Shown here piece by piece: positions 1-8,279 of a stretch of DNA of 38,810 bases (the stretch's first letter is position 1; every line of letters starts with the position of its first letter). The notes beneath the pieces were generated by a model that saw only the letters and a list, made by a program, of their open reading frames with translations, searched no databases and was not told the origin of the DNA. This DNA comes from an uncultured Bacilli bacterium (GTDB lineage: Bacteria; Bacillota_I; Bacilli_A; RF39; UBA660): positions 1-38,810 of the forward strand of contig CAKOJI010000009.1 in assembly GCA_934089255.1 (NCBI GenBank). Direction: 5' to 3'. The position numbers and the translations under genes are program-made.

Positions 1-1458
1 GTAAATGAAACACAAAGTTATGAATTAAAAGTAGTCTATAAAGAAATGAATATAGATCAAAGTGAAGATATGAATAAGACTATAGGAGCAAAAGTACAAA
101 TATATAACTTAGCAGATATAGTAGATATAACTGGTAATGTTACAAATGCAACAACTGGAGACTATGTAGAAATGCAAAGTACACCAAAAACAAGTCAAAT
201 AAGAGATAATAAATATTTTATACCAGCAGTAGAACCAGGAATTCATACTTTATATGTAAAAGATAAAGATGGAACAGTAAAAGGTTCAAAACAAATAACA
301 ATAAATAAAGGTTCTACATCTAGTGTAAATAGAGACATAATAACAGTAACAAGCGATTCACAAACAGTAACAATAAATATAACAAATATATCAAATACTT
401 TAACAACTGATATAGGTGATGTAAAGGATTATAGTCCATTTAGTGATGGGACACTTGCAAATGCAATATATACAAGTGCTAAACAAGGTGGAGAGAATAG
501 GACTACATTTGGGACAACTGTTACCGAGTTTACAAGTATAAGTGGAGAGAATGAAAGAGTATTAAATAATGCACCAGATGATTACGGAACAAGTTATTAC
601 TTTAGAGGAAATGTAAAAGATAATTATGTAACATTTGCAAATAAGACTTGGAGAATAGTAAGAATAAATGGAGATGGAAGTGTAAGACTAGTACTTGATG
701 ATGTTGCAAAAGATTCAAGTGGAACAGTTATAACTGCTGCATTTAATTCTAATGTTGATGATAATACATATGTAGGATATATGTATGGAACTCCAGGAAG
801 TTCAACGTATGATGCAACACACAAGAATATTAATGATAGTACAATAAAAACAAAAGTAGATAAGTGGTATGAAGATAATTTAAAAACAAATTATGCAGAT
901 TATTTAGCGGATACATTATTCTGTAACGATAAAACTCTTGCATCAAATGGAATAGTTGGAGTTGCAACACAATTGGGTTATGGATCAAATAAAACATATT
1001 ATGCATCAATGGAAAGATTAGAATATAGTACAGGAACAACAAGTATAACAACTGCAAAACCAACATTTAAATGTGCAGAAAGTGCAACAAATGATTATTC
1101 AAGATTTACAGTAGATGTTGCAACATTTTCAAATGGAAATAAAACAAATGGAAAATTAACATATCCAATAGGATTACTCTCTGCAGATGAAGTGTCATTC
1201 GCAGGTGCTTATAAATACGCTCAAACTAATAAATCGTACTTTTTATATAATTCATCTATAACTTCTAATTGGTGGCTTTTGTCTCCGGGCTATTATGATG
1301 GTTCGTTTGCGGTCGGGTGGAAAGTTTATGGGTCGGAGTACTTAACCGACGACGCTGTCTTCGGCACTAACGCTTTCCGCCCTAGTATCAATCTAAAGGC
1401 TAGTGTGCTGGTAGGTGGGGGAGATGGAACTAGTTCAAATCCTTACACAGTTTCTTAA
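1..1458 (+). CDS. Surface protein with C-terminal lectin-like domain, likely DGR target (5' partial)
   Basis: The frame is open from base 1, so the start lies left of the window; the first internal ATG at 46 is not the true start. The first ~30 residues resemble the end of a TasA/camelysin-like beta domain. Next come a small Ig-like/carboxypeptidase-regulatory-like stretch and a C-terminal domain of a family common in gut Bacillota, recognised by WRIVRINGDGSVRL, IGLLSADEVSFAG, NWWLLSPGYYDG, RPSINLKAS and GDGTSSNPYTV. I infer a formylglycine-generating-enzyme/C-type-lectin-like fold. The protein is probably exported, though no signal peptide is visible because the N-terminus is missing. Base composition changes abruptly from about 1280: codons such as TCG, GCG, GGG, CCG and CGC, rare elsewhere, cluster there. 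This suggests a diversity-generating retroelement target. A hairpin terminator follows directly. The ligand is unknown. Confidence 0.8.
   Translation, partial: VNETQSYELKVVYKEMNIDQSEDMNKTIGAKVQIYNLADIVDITGNVTNATTGDYVEMQSTPKTSQIRDNKYFIPAVEPGIHTLYVKDKDGTVKGSKQITINKGSTSSVNRDIITVTSDSQTVTINITNISNTLTTDIGDVKDYSPFSDGTLANAIYTSAKQGGENRTTFGTTVTEFTSISGENERVLNNAPDDYGTSYYFRGNVKDNYVTFANKTWRIVRINGDGSVRLVLDDVAKDSSGTVITAAFNSNVDDNTYVGYMYGTPGSSTYDATHKNINDSTIKTKVDKWYEDNLKTNYADYLADTLFCNDKTLASNGIVGVATQLGYGSNKTYYASMERLEYSTGTTSITTAKPTFKCAESATNDYSRFTVDVATFSNGNKTNGKLTYPIGLLSADEVSFAGAYKYAQTNKSYFLYNSSITSNWWLLSPGYYDGSFAVGWKVYGSEYLTDDAVFGTNAFRPSINLKASVLVGGGDGTSSNPYTVS
1282..1392 (+). other. Candidate DGR variable region inside the lectin-like domain
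   Basis: Bases 1282-1383 are about 54% G+C (55 of 102) and only about 17% A, in a genome where coding strands are roughly 40% A. Many codons in the block end in C or T at likely exposed positions (TAT, TAT, GAT, GGT, TAT, TAC, ACC, GAC, GAC, GCT, GTC, TTC, GGC, ACT, AAC). That is the NNY pattern left when AAY codons of a template repeat are mutagenised at adenines. The block ends close to the gene's 3' end and is followed by a G-rich stretch (about 1405-1435), as expected near an initiation-of-mutagenic-homing site. No reverse transcriptase, Avd or template repeat is present in the window, so the call rests on composition and position alone. Confidence 0.6.
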
Positions 1459-1462
1459 GATT

Positions 1463-1487
1463 AGTACTATTAATTTAGTACTTTTTT
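1463..1487 (+). terminator. Intrinsic terminator after the lectin-like gene
   Basis: Seven-base stem AGTACTA/TAGTACT with a six-base loop, running into six T. It begins five bases after the stop codon. Confidence 0.85.
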
Positions 1488-1546
1488 AAATTCTTAAAAA
1501 TAATTTAAAATTAAAATAAAAAATACTTTTTTTAAAATAATTATTG

Positions 1547-1555
1547 TGTTAAAAT
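1547..1555 (+). promoter_or_regulatory. Weak extended -10 box before the RSH gene
   Basis: TGTTAAAAT fits an extended -10 (TGn plus TAAAAT) but no -35 is recognisable. A TATAAT at 1562-1567 lies too close to the ribosome site for a normal leader. Confidence 0.3.
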
Positions 1556-1580
1556 TACTTATATAATTAGAGGTGTTGGT

Positions 1581-3053
1581 ATGGATAAAGACTATAATAC
1601 TTTAATTGAATTAATAAAAAAATATAATGAAGATGAAATTAATAATGTTATAAAAGCTTATGAATTTGCAAAAGAAGCTCATAAGGGACAATTCCGTGAA
1701 AGTAAAGAACCATATATTATTCATCCTGTAAACGTTACAATAAATCTTGCTAAATTCAAAGCTGATGGTGCAACACTTGTTGCAGGAATGCTTCATGATG
1801 TAGTAGAAGACACAAAATATACTATAAGTGATATAGAAAATAATTTTGGCCCTGAAGTAGCTAAATTAGTTTTAGGAGTAACTAAAATTAATAATATACA
1901 TTTTTCCACTTTAGATAGTGCAAGAGATGCTAATATAAGAAGAATAATAACAAGTTTAAATGAAGATGTTAGAATAATAATTATAAAACTATGTGATAGA
2001 TTACATAATATGAGAACTCTAGAATATAAAGCACCCAATAAACAACAAAGAAGTGCATTAGAAACATTATCTATCTATGTTCCATTAGCATACTTAATAG
2101 GAGCATATAGATTAAAATGTGAATTAGAAGACATATGTCTTTCATATCTAAAACCAATGATATATGAAGACTTAGTTAAAAAAGTTGATAATATTAGAAA
2201 AGACTATATTAAGTGTATTGATGAAACAGAAAAAAATATATCAGAAATACTAATAAGTAATAATATTAAATTTAATATGAGATCAAGAATAATAAATATT
2301 TTTAATATTTATAGAAAAATAAAAAGTGGATATAAAATAAATGAAATACACGATTTAGTTAATATAAAAGTTATAGTAGAAAATGTTGATGATTGTTATA
2401 AAGTATTAGGTTTAGTGCATAAATGCTATCCACCAATGAATTCTAAATTTAAAGATTATATTGCAGTACCAAAAACAAATATGTATAGAAGCTTACATAC
2501 AACTGTATTCGGTCCATATGAACATATAATACAAATACAAATAAAAACATATGATATGGATAATATAAATACTTATGGAATAGCAAGCTACTGGAATAAA
2601 TATAAAGAATTAGGTGCTAAAAAAATGCAAGATGAATTATTAAACAAATATCAATTTATAACAACTCTAACAGGTTTAAATAATACTATAAAAAATGATA
2701 AAGCATTTGTTCAAAGAATAAAAAATGAAATATTTAGTAATAATATTTATGTCTATACAGCAAATGGAGATATTATAGAATTACCATCATCATCTACACC
2801 AATAGATTTTGCATATAAAATACATACTAATATGGGAAACCATTTATCTAAATGTTTTGTAAATGGAGATGAAGTAAATTTAGACTACACTTTAAAAAAT
2901 AAAGACAGAGTAATAATTATAACAAAAGAAAACGCAACTCCAAAAAAGAAATGGACTAATATAGTAAAAACTACTTTAGCTAAAAAAAGAATAAGAGAAT
3001 ACTTTAAAAATAAAGATAAAGAAAAAAATAATACAAAAACAGTTACAAATTAG
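1581..3053 (+). CDS. relA: RelA/SpoT-family (p)ppGpp enzyme, short form with degenerate synthetase
   Basis: RSH protein of 490 residues that makes and/or hydrolyses the alarmone (p)ppGpp in the cytoplasm. An N-terminal HD hydrolase domain (about 25-160) carries PYIIHP, MLHDVVEDT and KLCDRLHNMRTL, so the Mn-dependent hydrolase site looks intact. The synthetase region follows (about 235-345), with IHDLVNIKVIV, FKDYIAVPKTN and YRSLHTTV, then a TGS domain (about 390-450). Two changes stand out in the synthetase signature, usually E-[VI]-Q-I-R-T: here it reads Q-I-Q-I-K-T, with Gln at residue 318 in place of the catalytic Glu. The protein ends shortly after TGS, without the ZFD/ACT regulatory domains that give usual Rel its ~730 residues. 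Inference: mainly or only a hydrolase. SD AGAGGTG precedes ATG. Confidence 0.9.
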   Translation: MDKDYNTLIELIKKYNEDEINNVIKAYEFAKEAHKGQFRESKEPYIIHPVNVTINLAKFKADGATLVAGMLHDVVEDTKYTISDIENNFGPEVAKLVLGVTKINNIHFSTLDSARDANIRRIITSLNEDVRIIIIKLCDRLHNMRTLEYKAPNKQQRSALETLSIYVPLAYLIGAYRLKCELEDICLSYLKPMIYEDLVKKVDNIRKDYIKCIDETEKNISEILISNNIKFNMRSRIINIFNIYRKIKSGYKINEIHDLVNIKVIVENVDDCYKVLGLVHKCYPPMNSKFKDYIAVPKTNMYRSLHTTVFGPYEHIIQIQIKTYDMDNINTYGIASYWNKYKELGAKKMQDELLNKYQFITTLTGLNNTIKNDKAFVQRIKNEIFSNNIYVYTANGDIIELPSSSTPIDFAYKIHTNMGNHLSKCFVNGDEVNLDYTLKNKDRVIIITKENATPKKKWTNIVKTTLAKKRIREYFKNKDKEKNNTKTVTN

Positions 3054-3065
3054 TATCTGTTTTTT
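3035..3065 (+). terminator. Intrinsic terminator overlapping the RSH stop codon
   Basis: Stem AAAAACAG/CTGTTTTT whose loop contains the TAG stop; an inner TAC/GTA pair extends it. The stem runs into a T-tract. Confidence 0.75.
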
Positions 3066-3088
3066 CTTACATTAACGTTAATTTATAA

Positions 3089-3117
3089 TTGATATATATT
3101 TTTTTATTTGATATAAT
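3089..3117 (+). promoter_or_regulatory. Sigma-A-type promoter of the McrB-like operon
   Basis: TTGATA (3089-3094), 17-base spacer, TATAAT (3112-3117) with an upstream TG giving TGATATAAT. It drives the gene at 3145 and presumably the two genes behind it. Confidence 0.8.
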
Positions 3118-3144
3118 CTTTATAGAATAGAAAAGAGGCTTTGT

Positions 3145-4272
3145 ATGAATGGTAGTATAGATAAATATTTAAATAGATCAAAGAAAAATCTTAGTACTAT
3201 TCTTATAAATTTAGAAACTAATATAGAGTTTTTAGATAATGGATTATGGTCTAGTAGTGATGAATTTAAAGAATTAATAAATAAAATAATAAACATATAT
3301 TATGATAAATATTACTTATATGATTCTAATGATTTTTCTACTATTAATAAATATATTAAATTCAATAATAATATTAATAGAAAATTAAAAACTATATTAT
3401 TAGCAATTATAGAATATTATGAAAATAATAATATGAAGCATATTATAGTAGAACAAGAAAGTAGTATATTATATTTAGATATACTTATATATTTAGGAAT
3501 TACTTTATATAATACAAACTTTTATTTAATAGATGACTCTAAAAAAATAGAAAAAGTAATAAATAATATAATAGATAATTTTCAAAGTATTAGATTTAAA
3601 AAGACTAAAGATTTAGTATTGCTAATAAGTAATATAAAAGATATAGTTTTAGAAAATAATAAGTTTATGAATATTATAGATAATCTAAATAGTGATATTA
3701 GTCATAATTACTTTATTAAAATAAATAAAAAAGATAAATATTATAAAGTTGTATATGAGTATAATATAGAATCTTTAAATGAATTTGATGAAAGAGATAT
3801 AAATATAGTAAATAATAAAATGAAGATAGGTAATATGTTTACTGGTATAAGTTATGATTTATTATATTATAACGTATTTAAATTATTAAGTGATGGTATT
3901 TTAAATAATTTTCTTTTTAAAGTTAGAAAAGAAGATTTAATGAATAATGATACATTAAATTATTTAACTAGAAGAAGTAATATTATAAATAAGCATATTA
4001 AATTTTTATTAAATTATGATGAAATACAAGGAGATTATGATTTTATTAATCTAATGAAATCTAAAGATATAGATATAGTTATAGAAGTTAATAAAGTATT
4101 TGAAACAGATAATTATAATATGTTTATGGATATAAAAAATATTGTAGTAGATGAAGAATTTTTAAATACTAATGAAAAATATATGGAAATATGGAAAGAT
4201 ATGAATATGAATTTCATTATTAAAAATTTAAGTAATAGATTAAAATTAAAAGATCTATTTAATAGAAAGTGA
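3145..4272 (+). CDS. Unknown protein, first gene of the McrB-like operon
   Basis: I do not recognise this 375-residue protein. It is very rich in Asn, Ile, Lys and Asp, with no signal peptide, no convincing membrane segment and no catalytic motif that I can see; it looks cytoplasmic. The last ~110 residues alternate predicted strands and helices (for example IDIVIEVNKVF, IKNIVVDEEFL). Its position is the useful clue: it starts 28 bases after a good promoter and ends nine bases before the membrane-anchored AAA+ ATPase, so the two are almost certainly co-transcribed and may form one system. The stop is TGA, rare in this window, backed up by an in-frame TAA two codons later. Confidence 0.8.
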   Translation: MNGSIDKYLNRSKKNLSTILINLETNIEFLDNGLWSSSDEFKELINKIINIYYDKYYLYDSNDFSTINKYIKFNNNINRKLKTILLAIIEYYENNNMKHIIVEQESSILYLDILIYLGITLYNTNFYLIDDSKKIEKVINNIIDNFQSIRFKKTKDLVLLISNIKDIVLENNKFMNIIDNLNSDISHNYFIKINKKDKYYKVVYEYNIESLNEFDERDINIVNNKMKIGNMFTGISYDLLYYNVFKLLSDGILNNFLFKVRKEDLMNNDTLNYLTRRSNIINKHIKFLLNYDEIQGDYDFINLMKSKDIDIVIEVNKVFETDNYNMFMDIKNIVVDEEFLNTNEKYMEIWKDMNMNFIIKNLSNRLKLKDLFNRK

Positions 4273-4281
4273 TGGTAAATT

Positions 4282-5772
4282 ATGGATAATTATGGAAAGT
4301 TTTTTGTTGATTTTCTAACTCCTTTTTTCGAAGGATTAATTGATATATTTAAATCAATATTTAAAGGGTTATTTGGTATGTTTAATATTGTAGAATATGT
4401 AGATACTGTTAATAAATATAAATCAAGTGTTAATATAATATTTATAATAATTGCAGTAATATGTTTAATATTATTAATACTTTTATTTGCATTTATAGTA
4501 TATTATCTAGTTAGAAAGATAATTAAAGTTGTTAGAAAAAGCCATGAACAAGATGCTTTATTAGAAGAAGTAGAAAAATTAAATTATGATATGATTAAAT
4601 TAAAACAAGAAAATGATAAGTTAATGACTATGGCTGAAGGTGAAGGTGAGTTAGACGAAAATGGTAACCCAATTACTAAATTAGGTAAGGGTGAAAGTAG
4701 ATTCTATAAACTTACTATGATAGATAAAGAATGGGAAAATAAGAAATTAGAACCATTCAAAAATGATTTAACTTTAGAGGAAATATGTGATAGATTTAGA
4801 AATTATGCAGCAAGTGAATTAGGATTATATTACACTCCAGAATTGATTAGATTATTTATATCTGCATTTAGTGCTAGTAGATTACTAATATTACAAGGTA
4901 TATCTGGTACAGGTAAAACTTCGCTTGCGTACGCATTAGGACATTTTTTAGGTAATGATTCTGTTATTGCACCAGTACAACCATCTTGGAGAGATAGAAC
5001 AGAATTATTTGGTTACTTCAACGAATTTACTAAAAGATTTAATGAAACAGAATTACTAAGTAAAATGTATGAAGCAACATATAATCAAAAAATATATATA
5101 ACAATATTAGATGAAATGAACATCGCTCGTGTAGAATACTATTTCGCAGAAATGTTATCAATAATGGAAATGCCTTCAAAAGACGAATGGGTTGTTAATT
5201 TAGTTGCATCTCCATGGGAAAACGATCCTAAAAAGATAGTTAATGGTAATTTTACTTTACCAGGTAATATGTGGTATATAGGAACAATAAATAATGATGA
5301 TTCAACATTTATGGTAACAGATAAAGTTTACGATAGAGCAATGCCTATTGATATAAACGAAAAATGTGCTAAATTTGATGCACCAAAAACAGAAAGAATT
5401 AATATAAGTGATGAATACTTTGAAAGTTTATTTGATGAAGCTTTTAAAAAATATCCAGTAAGTGCTGACATGCTAAAAAAATTAGATGAATTAGATCAAT
5501 ATATAATAGAACACTTTAGAATATCTTTTGGTAATCGTATAATGAAACAAATAGAAGATTTCGTTCCAGCATACGTTGCTTGTGGTGGAAAAGAAATAGA
5601 TGCTATTGACTATTTAATAGCAAGTAAAATATTAAGAAAATTTGAACAATTAAATTTAGCGTTTATTAAAAATGAATTAGATGAATTTATAAATTATTTA
5701 AATGTACACTTTGGTAAAGAACATATGAAAAAATGTAAAGACTTTATTTTAAGACTTAAAAAATCTATATAG
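4282..5772 (+). CDS. Membrane-anchored McrB-like AAA+ NTPase
   Basis: 496 residues. An amphipathic start is followed by one strong membrane segment (about 52-77), a basic stretch, a likely coiled coil (about 86-117) and a cytoplasmic AAA+ module. Visible motifs: Walker A GISGTGKT (206-213), Walker B ITILDEMN (273-280), a sensor-1 region GTINNDDST (334-342) like the MNxxD/TINxD signature of McrB-family proteins (COG1401), and an arginine-finger candidate VYDRAMPID (349-357). McrB proteins form hexameric nucleotide-driven motors activated by McrC. Here the usual N-terminal DNA-binding domain is replaced by a membrane anchor and coiled coil, so the substrate may be a membrane-proximal complex and not modified DNA (inference). 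The DUF2357/McrC-like gene follows with no real gap, supporting a McrBC-type pair. Confidence 0.85.
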   Translation: MDNYGKFFVDFLTPFFEGLIDIFKSIFKGLFGMFNIVEYVDTVNKYKSSVNIIFIIIAVICLILLILLFAFIVYYLVRKIIKVVRKSHEQDALLEEVEKLNYDMIKLKQENDKLMTMAEGEGELDENGNPITKLGKGESRFYKLTMIDKEWENKKLEPFKNDLTLEEICDRFRNYAASELGLYYTPELIRLFISAFSASRLLILQGISGTGKTSLAYALGHFLGNDSVIAPVQPSWRDRTELFGYFNEFTKRFNETELLSKMYEATYNQKIYITILDEMNIARVEYYFAEMLSIMEMPSKDEWVVNLVASPWENDPKKIVNGNFTLPGNMWYIGTINNDDSTFMVTDKVYDRAMPIDINEKCAKFDAPKTERINISDEYFESLFDEAFKKYPVSADMLKKLDELDQYIIEHFRISFGNRIMKQIEDFVPAYVACGGKEIDAIDYLIASKILRKFEQLNLAFIKNELDEFINYLNVHFGKEHMKKCKDFILRLKKSI

Positions 5773-5781
5773 GTGATAATT

Positions 5782-6870
5782 ATGTTAAAAAATATAAGTG
5801 ACGTAATGAATAATATAAATACAAATGAATTAGATTTGTTCTTATCAAAAACAGATGCTAACTTCATTTGTAAATCTGATATAAAAGAAACTAAAATAGA
5901 TTATAGTTGGTTAAATGTATTAGAAAGTACCTTACCTAATATAGATAAAATAGTTAGAAATCCTAGAAGATTTATCGTTCAAGAAGAAGATGTAGTAATA
6001 GTTGAAAAAACAAAAAGAGTATCACTTGAAACAATAAAACATTTAGCACAACATAGTGAAAACATACAAGATATTGATAAAAATGGAGACGTAGTTCCCA
6101 AAAAACTACTTAATGTACATAAAGAAGATACTACAGATTTATACGAAAATAGATTTATATATACTTTAGTTACTAGACTTGAAACGTTTATAAATAGACA
6201 ATTAGAAAACTTAGATTTGGTAAGTAATAAAGAAATAAAAAAAGACGTAAAATATGTTGCAGAAACTAATATTAAAAATAAAAAAGTTTCTGTAGAAGTA
6301 AAATTACATGAAGAAAATAAAATAGATTTAAGTGAGTTTGGTAGTGACTATAAAAATAGAATACTTGCATGTTACGAAGTAATTAGTGGATTCAGAACAA
6401 CAGAAATGATAAAAGAATTAGTAGGTTGTTCTTTAGTTAGAAATCCAATAAGAAAAACAAACTTAATTTTAAGAGAACCAAACTTTCAAAAAGCATTTAT
6501 TCTTTGGCAATATTTAGACAATTTTGAATACAAAGATCCAAAAGTTGTTAATTATGAAAAATTAACAGATACATCTAAAGAAACAAGAGATGAATTTACT
6601 TTAGCATATTTTATAGATTGTAATGCATTAGATGAAAGACGCGAAAACTTAATGCAATATAAAGATATCGACGCTAAATTAAACAAATTATTAAACGATT
6701 ATATTTATGAAGATAATTATAATTTAGAGAACTTTTTAAATAAAAGTAGGGAATACTTTAATATTGTATTAAATCAAAAACAAAAAAGAATAGAAAATAT
6801 AACTCAAATCTATGAAAAATTTATAAATAATCATACAAATAATATTAAAGAATTAGAAGAGATGTTTTAA
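5782..6870 (+). CDS. DUF2357/McrC-like partner protein without nuclease domain
   Basis: 362 residues. I chose ATG 5782, not the GTG at 5773, because AGGTG at 5771-5775 is then a ribosome site six bases upstream; it overlaps the stop of the preceding gene. The middle resembles DUF2357, the N-terminal domain of McrC-like proteins: NPRRFIVQEEDVV, then DLYENRFIYTLVTRLE (about 120-140), the latter typical of the family. The C-terminal ~100 residues are helical and charged. I see no PD-(D/E)xK nuclease motif, which McrC carries at its C-terminus. It probably binds and activates the upstream ATPase (inference from McrBC). Without a nuclease the complex would remodel or signal, not cut, unless the nuclease is encoded elsewhere. 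A terminator overlaps its 3' end. Confidence 0.75.
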   Translation: MLKNISDVMNNINTNELDLFLSKTDANFICKSDIKETKIDYSWLNVLESTLPNIDKIVRNPRRFIVQEEDVVIVEKTKRVSLETIKHLAQHSENIQDIDKNGDVVPKKLLNVHKEDTTDLYENRFIYTLVTRLETFINRQLENLDLVSNKEIKKDVKYVAETNIKNKKVSVEVKLHEENKIDLSEFGSDYKNRILACYEVISGFRTTEMIKELVGCSLVRNPIRKTNLILREPNFQKAFILWQYLDNFEYKDPKVVNYEKLTDTSKETRDEFTLAYFIDCNALDERRENLMQYKDIDAKLNKLLNDYIYEDNYNLENFLNKSREYFNIVLNQKQKRIENITQIYEKFINNHTNNIKELEEMF

Positions 6871-6889
6871 CAAAATTGACATCTTTTTT
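6860..6889 (+). terminator. Intrinsic terminator of the McrB-like operon
   Basis: Stem AGATGT/ACATCT with a 13-base loop containing the stop codon, followed by six T. Confidence 0.7.
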
Positions 6890-6890
6890 A

Positions 6891-6919
6891 TTGTAATTTT
6901 CTTCTCTTTGTTTTATAAT
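6891..6919 (+). promoter_or_regulatory. Promoter of the DxDGDG-repeat protein
   Basis: TTGTAA, 17-base spacer, TATAAT (6914-6919), immediately after the previous terminator. SD AAGGAGAG precedes ATG 6941. Confidence 0.75.
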
Positions 6920-6940
6920 TAATAATAAGGAGAGTATCTT

Positions 6941-8239
6941 ATGAAGAATGGTAAAGAAAATAAAAAGAAATTAAAACGTCTTTCTAAGTCTAAAGTAAGA
7001 ACTCAAGTAATTAAACTTGAAGAATTAGAAAAATTAAGTGTTGAAAAACAAGAAAAATACTTTGAAGATGTTTTTGATAAAATATACTCTGGTGAAGAAA
7101 TAGAATCTTTAAGAAAATATGCCTTAAGATGTATTAAATTAACTTGTGATCCTAAAGATAATAAAATACATTTACCATATGGAGTTATGGTACAAAAGAA
7201 AAAAGATGAACTAATAATAAAAGTCTATGATAATAAACAATGGTTTTTACTATTATTATTTATTACATTATTATTCTTAGCAATATTAGGCTCTAGTTAT
7301 TCATGCATAAATTATAATATTATTAAGAATTTAAATAAAGATATTGATGGAGACGGCATTCCTGATATAAATTTAACATTGAAAAATCCACGTGTTGCCG
7401 AAATTAATATAGCTAAAAATAATAATTCTAAGATACCGGTACTAAATATAGATTATAAAGGTAATAGAAAAAAAATATTCAATGTAGATAGAAATCATGA
7501 TGGAAAACCAGATTTTAATTTAATTAATCAAAAAGATAAAAATGGAGTTTGTTACTTAAATTGTGACGTAGATGGTGATGGATGGCCAGATATTAATTTA
7601 GATTTAGATGGTGATGGAATAGCTGATATGGAAATCGATACTGATGGAGATAAAAGACCTGATCTAAACTTCGATATGAACGGCGACATGGTATGTGATT
7701 TACATTGTGATACTAACCACGATAATAAATGTGATGAATTCTGTTTAACTAGTGAAGAATTAAAAGATGTTGATCCTGTTAATAGTGGAACAAGTACTAA
7801 TATTGGAAATAAAGATTTAACTATTAAATCAGGACAATTAGTACTAGAATACGAAGACCATAATACAGTATTTATTACTGATATTTATCCAGATGATCAA
7901 CCAAACTATTATAGAAGAATACCTACTAAAAGATTTAGAGTTACTAATAGATCTGGATTATTTGTTCAATATAATTTAAGATGGGTTGTTAACATAAATG
8001 ATTATGAAACAGACAACTTTAAATATAGAATAACTAGTAATAACGGTGGTGTATATTTTGGTTATAGAACAGCACCTAAAACAACTAGTCCTATTGCAAC
8101 AAAAATAACTATTAGACCTTATAGTACTCAAGAATACGCAGTAAATTTTAACTTACAAGGTACTGGTGGAAGACAAAACGAAGATCAAGGCAAAACGTTC
8201 TCTGGACACATTGAAATATATTTAGATAATGAATATTAA
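6941..8239 (+). CDS. Single-pass membrane protein with DxDGDG (calcium-binding-like) repeats
   Basis: 432 residues. A basic, helical cytoplasmic region (1-98) precedes one membrane helix (about 101-121). Outside lies a run of about seven short acidic repeats at 134-145 and 181-268: DIDGDGIPDINL, DRNHDGKPDFNL, DVDGDGWPDINL, DLDGDGIADMEI, DTDGDKRPDLNF, DMNGDMVCDLHC and DTNHDNKCDEFC. These match the DxDxDG loop of dockerin/thrombospondin-3-type calcium sites (family knowledge). The last two repeats and the preceding YLNC segment carry Cys pairs that could form disulphides. The C-terminal ~150 residues look like a beta-sandwich. The function is unknown, perhaps a Ca-stabilised stalk with an adhesive or sensing head. 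It has its own promoter just after the McrB-like operon, so a functional link is possible but unproven. Confidence 0.8.
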   Translation: MKNGKENKKKLKRLSKSKVRTQVIKLEELEKLSVEKQEKYFEDVFDKIYSGEEIESLRKYALRCIKLTCDPKDNKIHLPYGVMVQKKKDELIIKVYDNKQWFLLLLFITLLFLAILGSSYSCINYNIIKNLNKDIDGDGIPDINLTLKNPRVAEINIAKNNNSKIPVLNIDYKGNRKKIFNVDRNHDGKPDFNLINQKDKNGVCYLNCDVDGDGWPDINLDLDGDGIADMEIDTDGDKRPDLNFDMNGDMVCDLHCDTNHDNKCDEFCLTSEELKDVDPVNSGTSTNIGNKDLTIKSGQLVLEYEDHNTVFITDIYPDDQPNYYRRIPTKRFRVTNRSGLFVQYNLRWVVNINDYETDNFKYRITSNNGGVYFGYRTAPKTTSPIATKITIRPYSTQEYAVNFNLQGTGGRQNEDQGKTFSGHIEIYLDNEY

Positions 8240-8261
8240 AAAGTTCTATATGAACTTTTTT
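8238..8261 (+). terminator. Intrinsic terminator after the DxDGDG-repeat gene
   Basis: Nine-base stem AAAAAGTTC/GAACTTTTT, loop TATAT, continuing in T. It overlaps the stop codon. Confidence 0.85.
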
Positions 8262-8279
8262 AAATAGAATGGAGTATTT

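Noticed and set aside
46..1458. Start of the first gene at ATG 46
   Set aside because: The frame is open to base 1 without a ribosome site at 46; the gene is truncated by the window edge.
1611..2038. Minus-strand open frames inside the RSH gene, and similar antisense frames inside rnjA, mutS, valS, parE and others
   Set aside because: They are shadows of strongly coding plus-strand genes, with no ribosome sites and no family resemblance.
5773..5781. GTG 5773 as start of the DUF2357-like gene
   Set aside because: This GTG is part of the ribosome-binding sequence AGGTG, which is correctly spaced for ATG 5782.
4282..6870. Calling the McrB/McrC-like pair a type IV restriction system
   Set aside because: No DNA-binding N-terminal domain and no nuclease motif are visible; only the ATPase and DUF2357-like parts match.
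6941..8239. Dockerin (cellulosome) assignment for the DxDGDG-repeat protein
   Set aside because: The repeats are many and irregular, there is a membrane anchor, and no cohesin or glycoside hydrolase is near.
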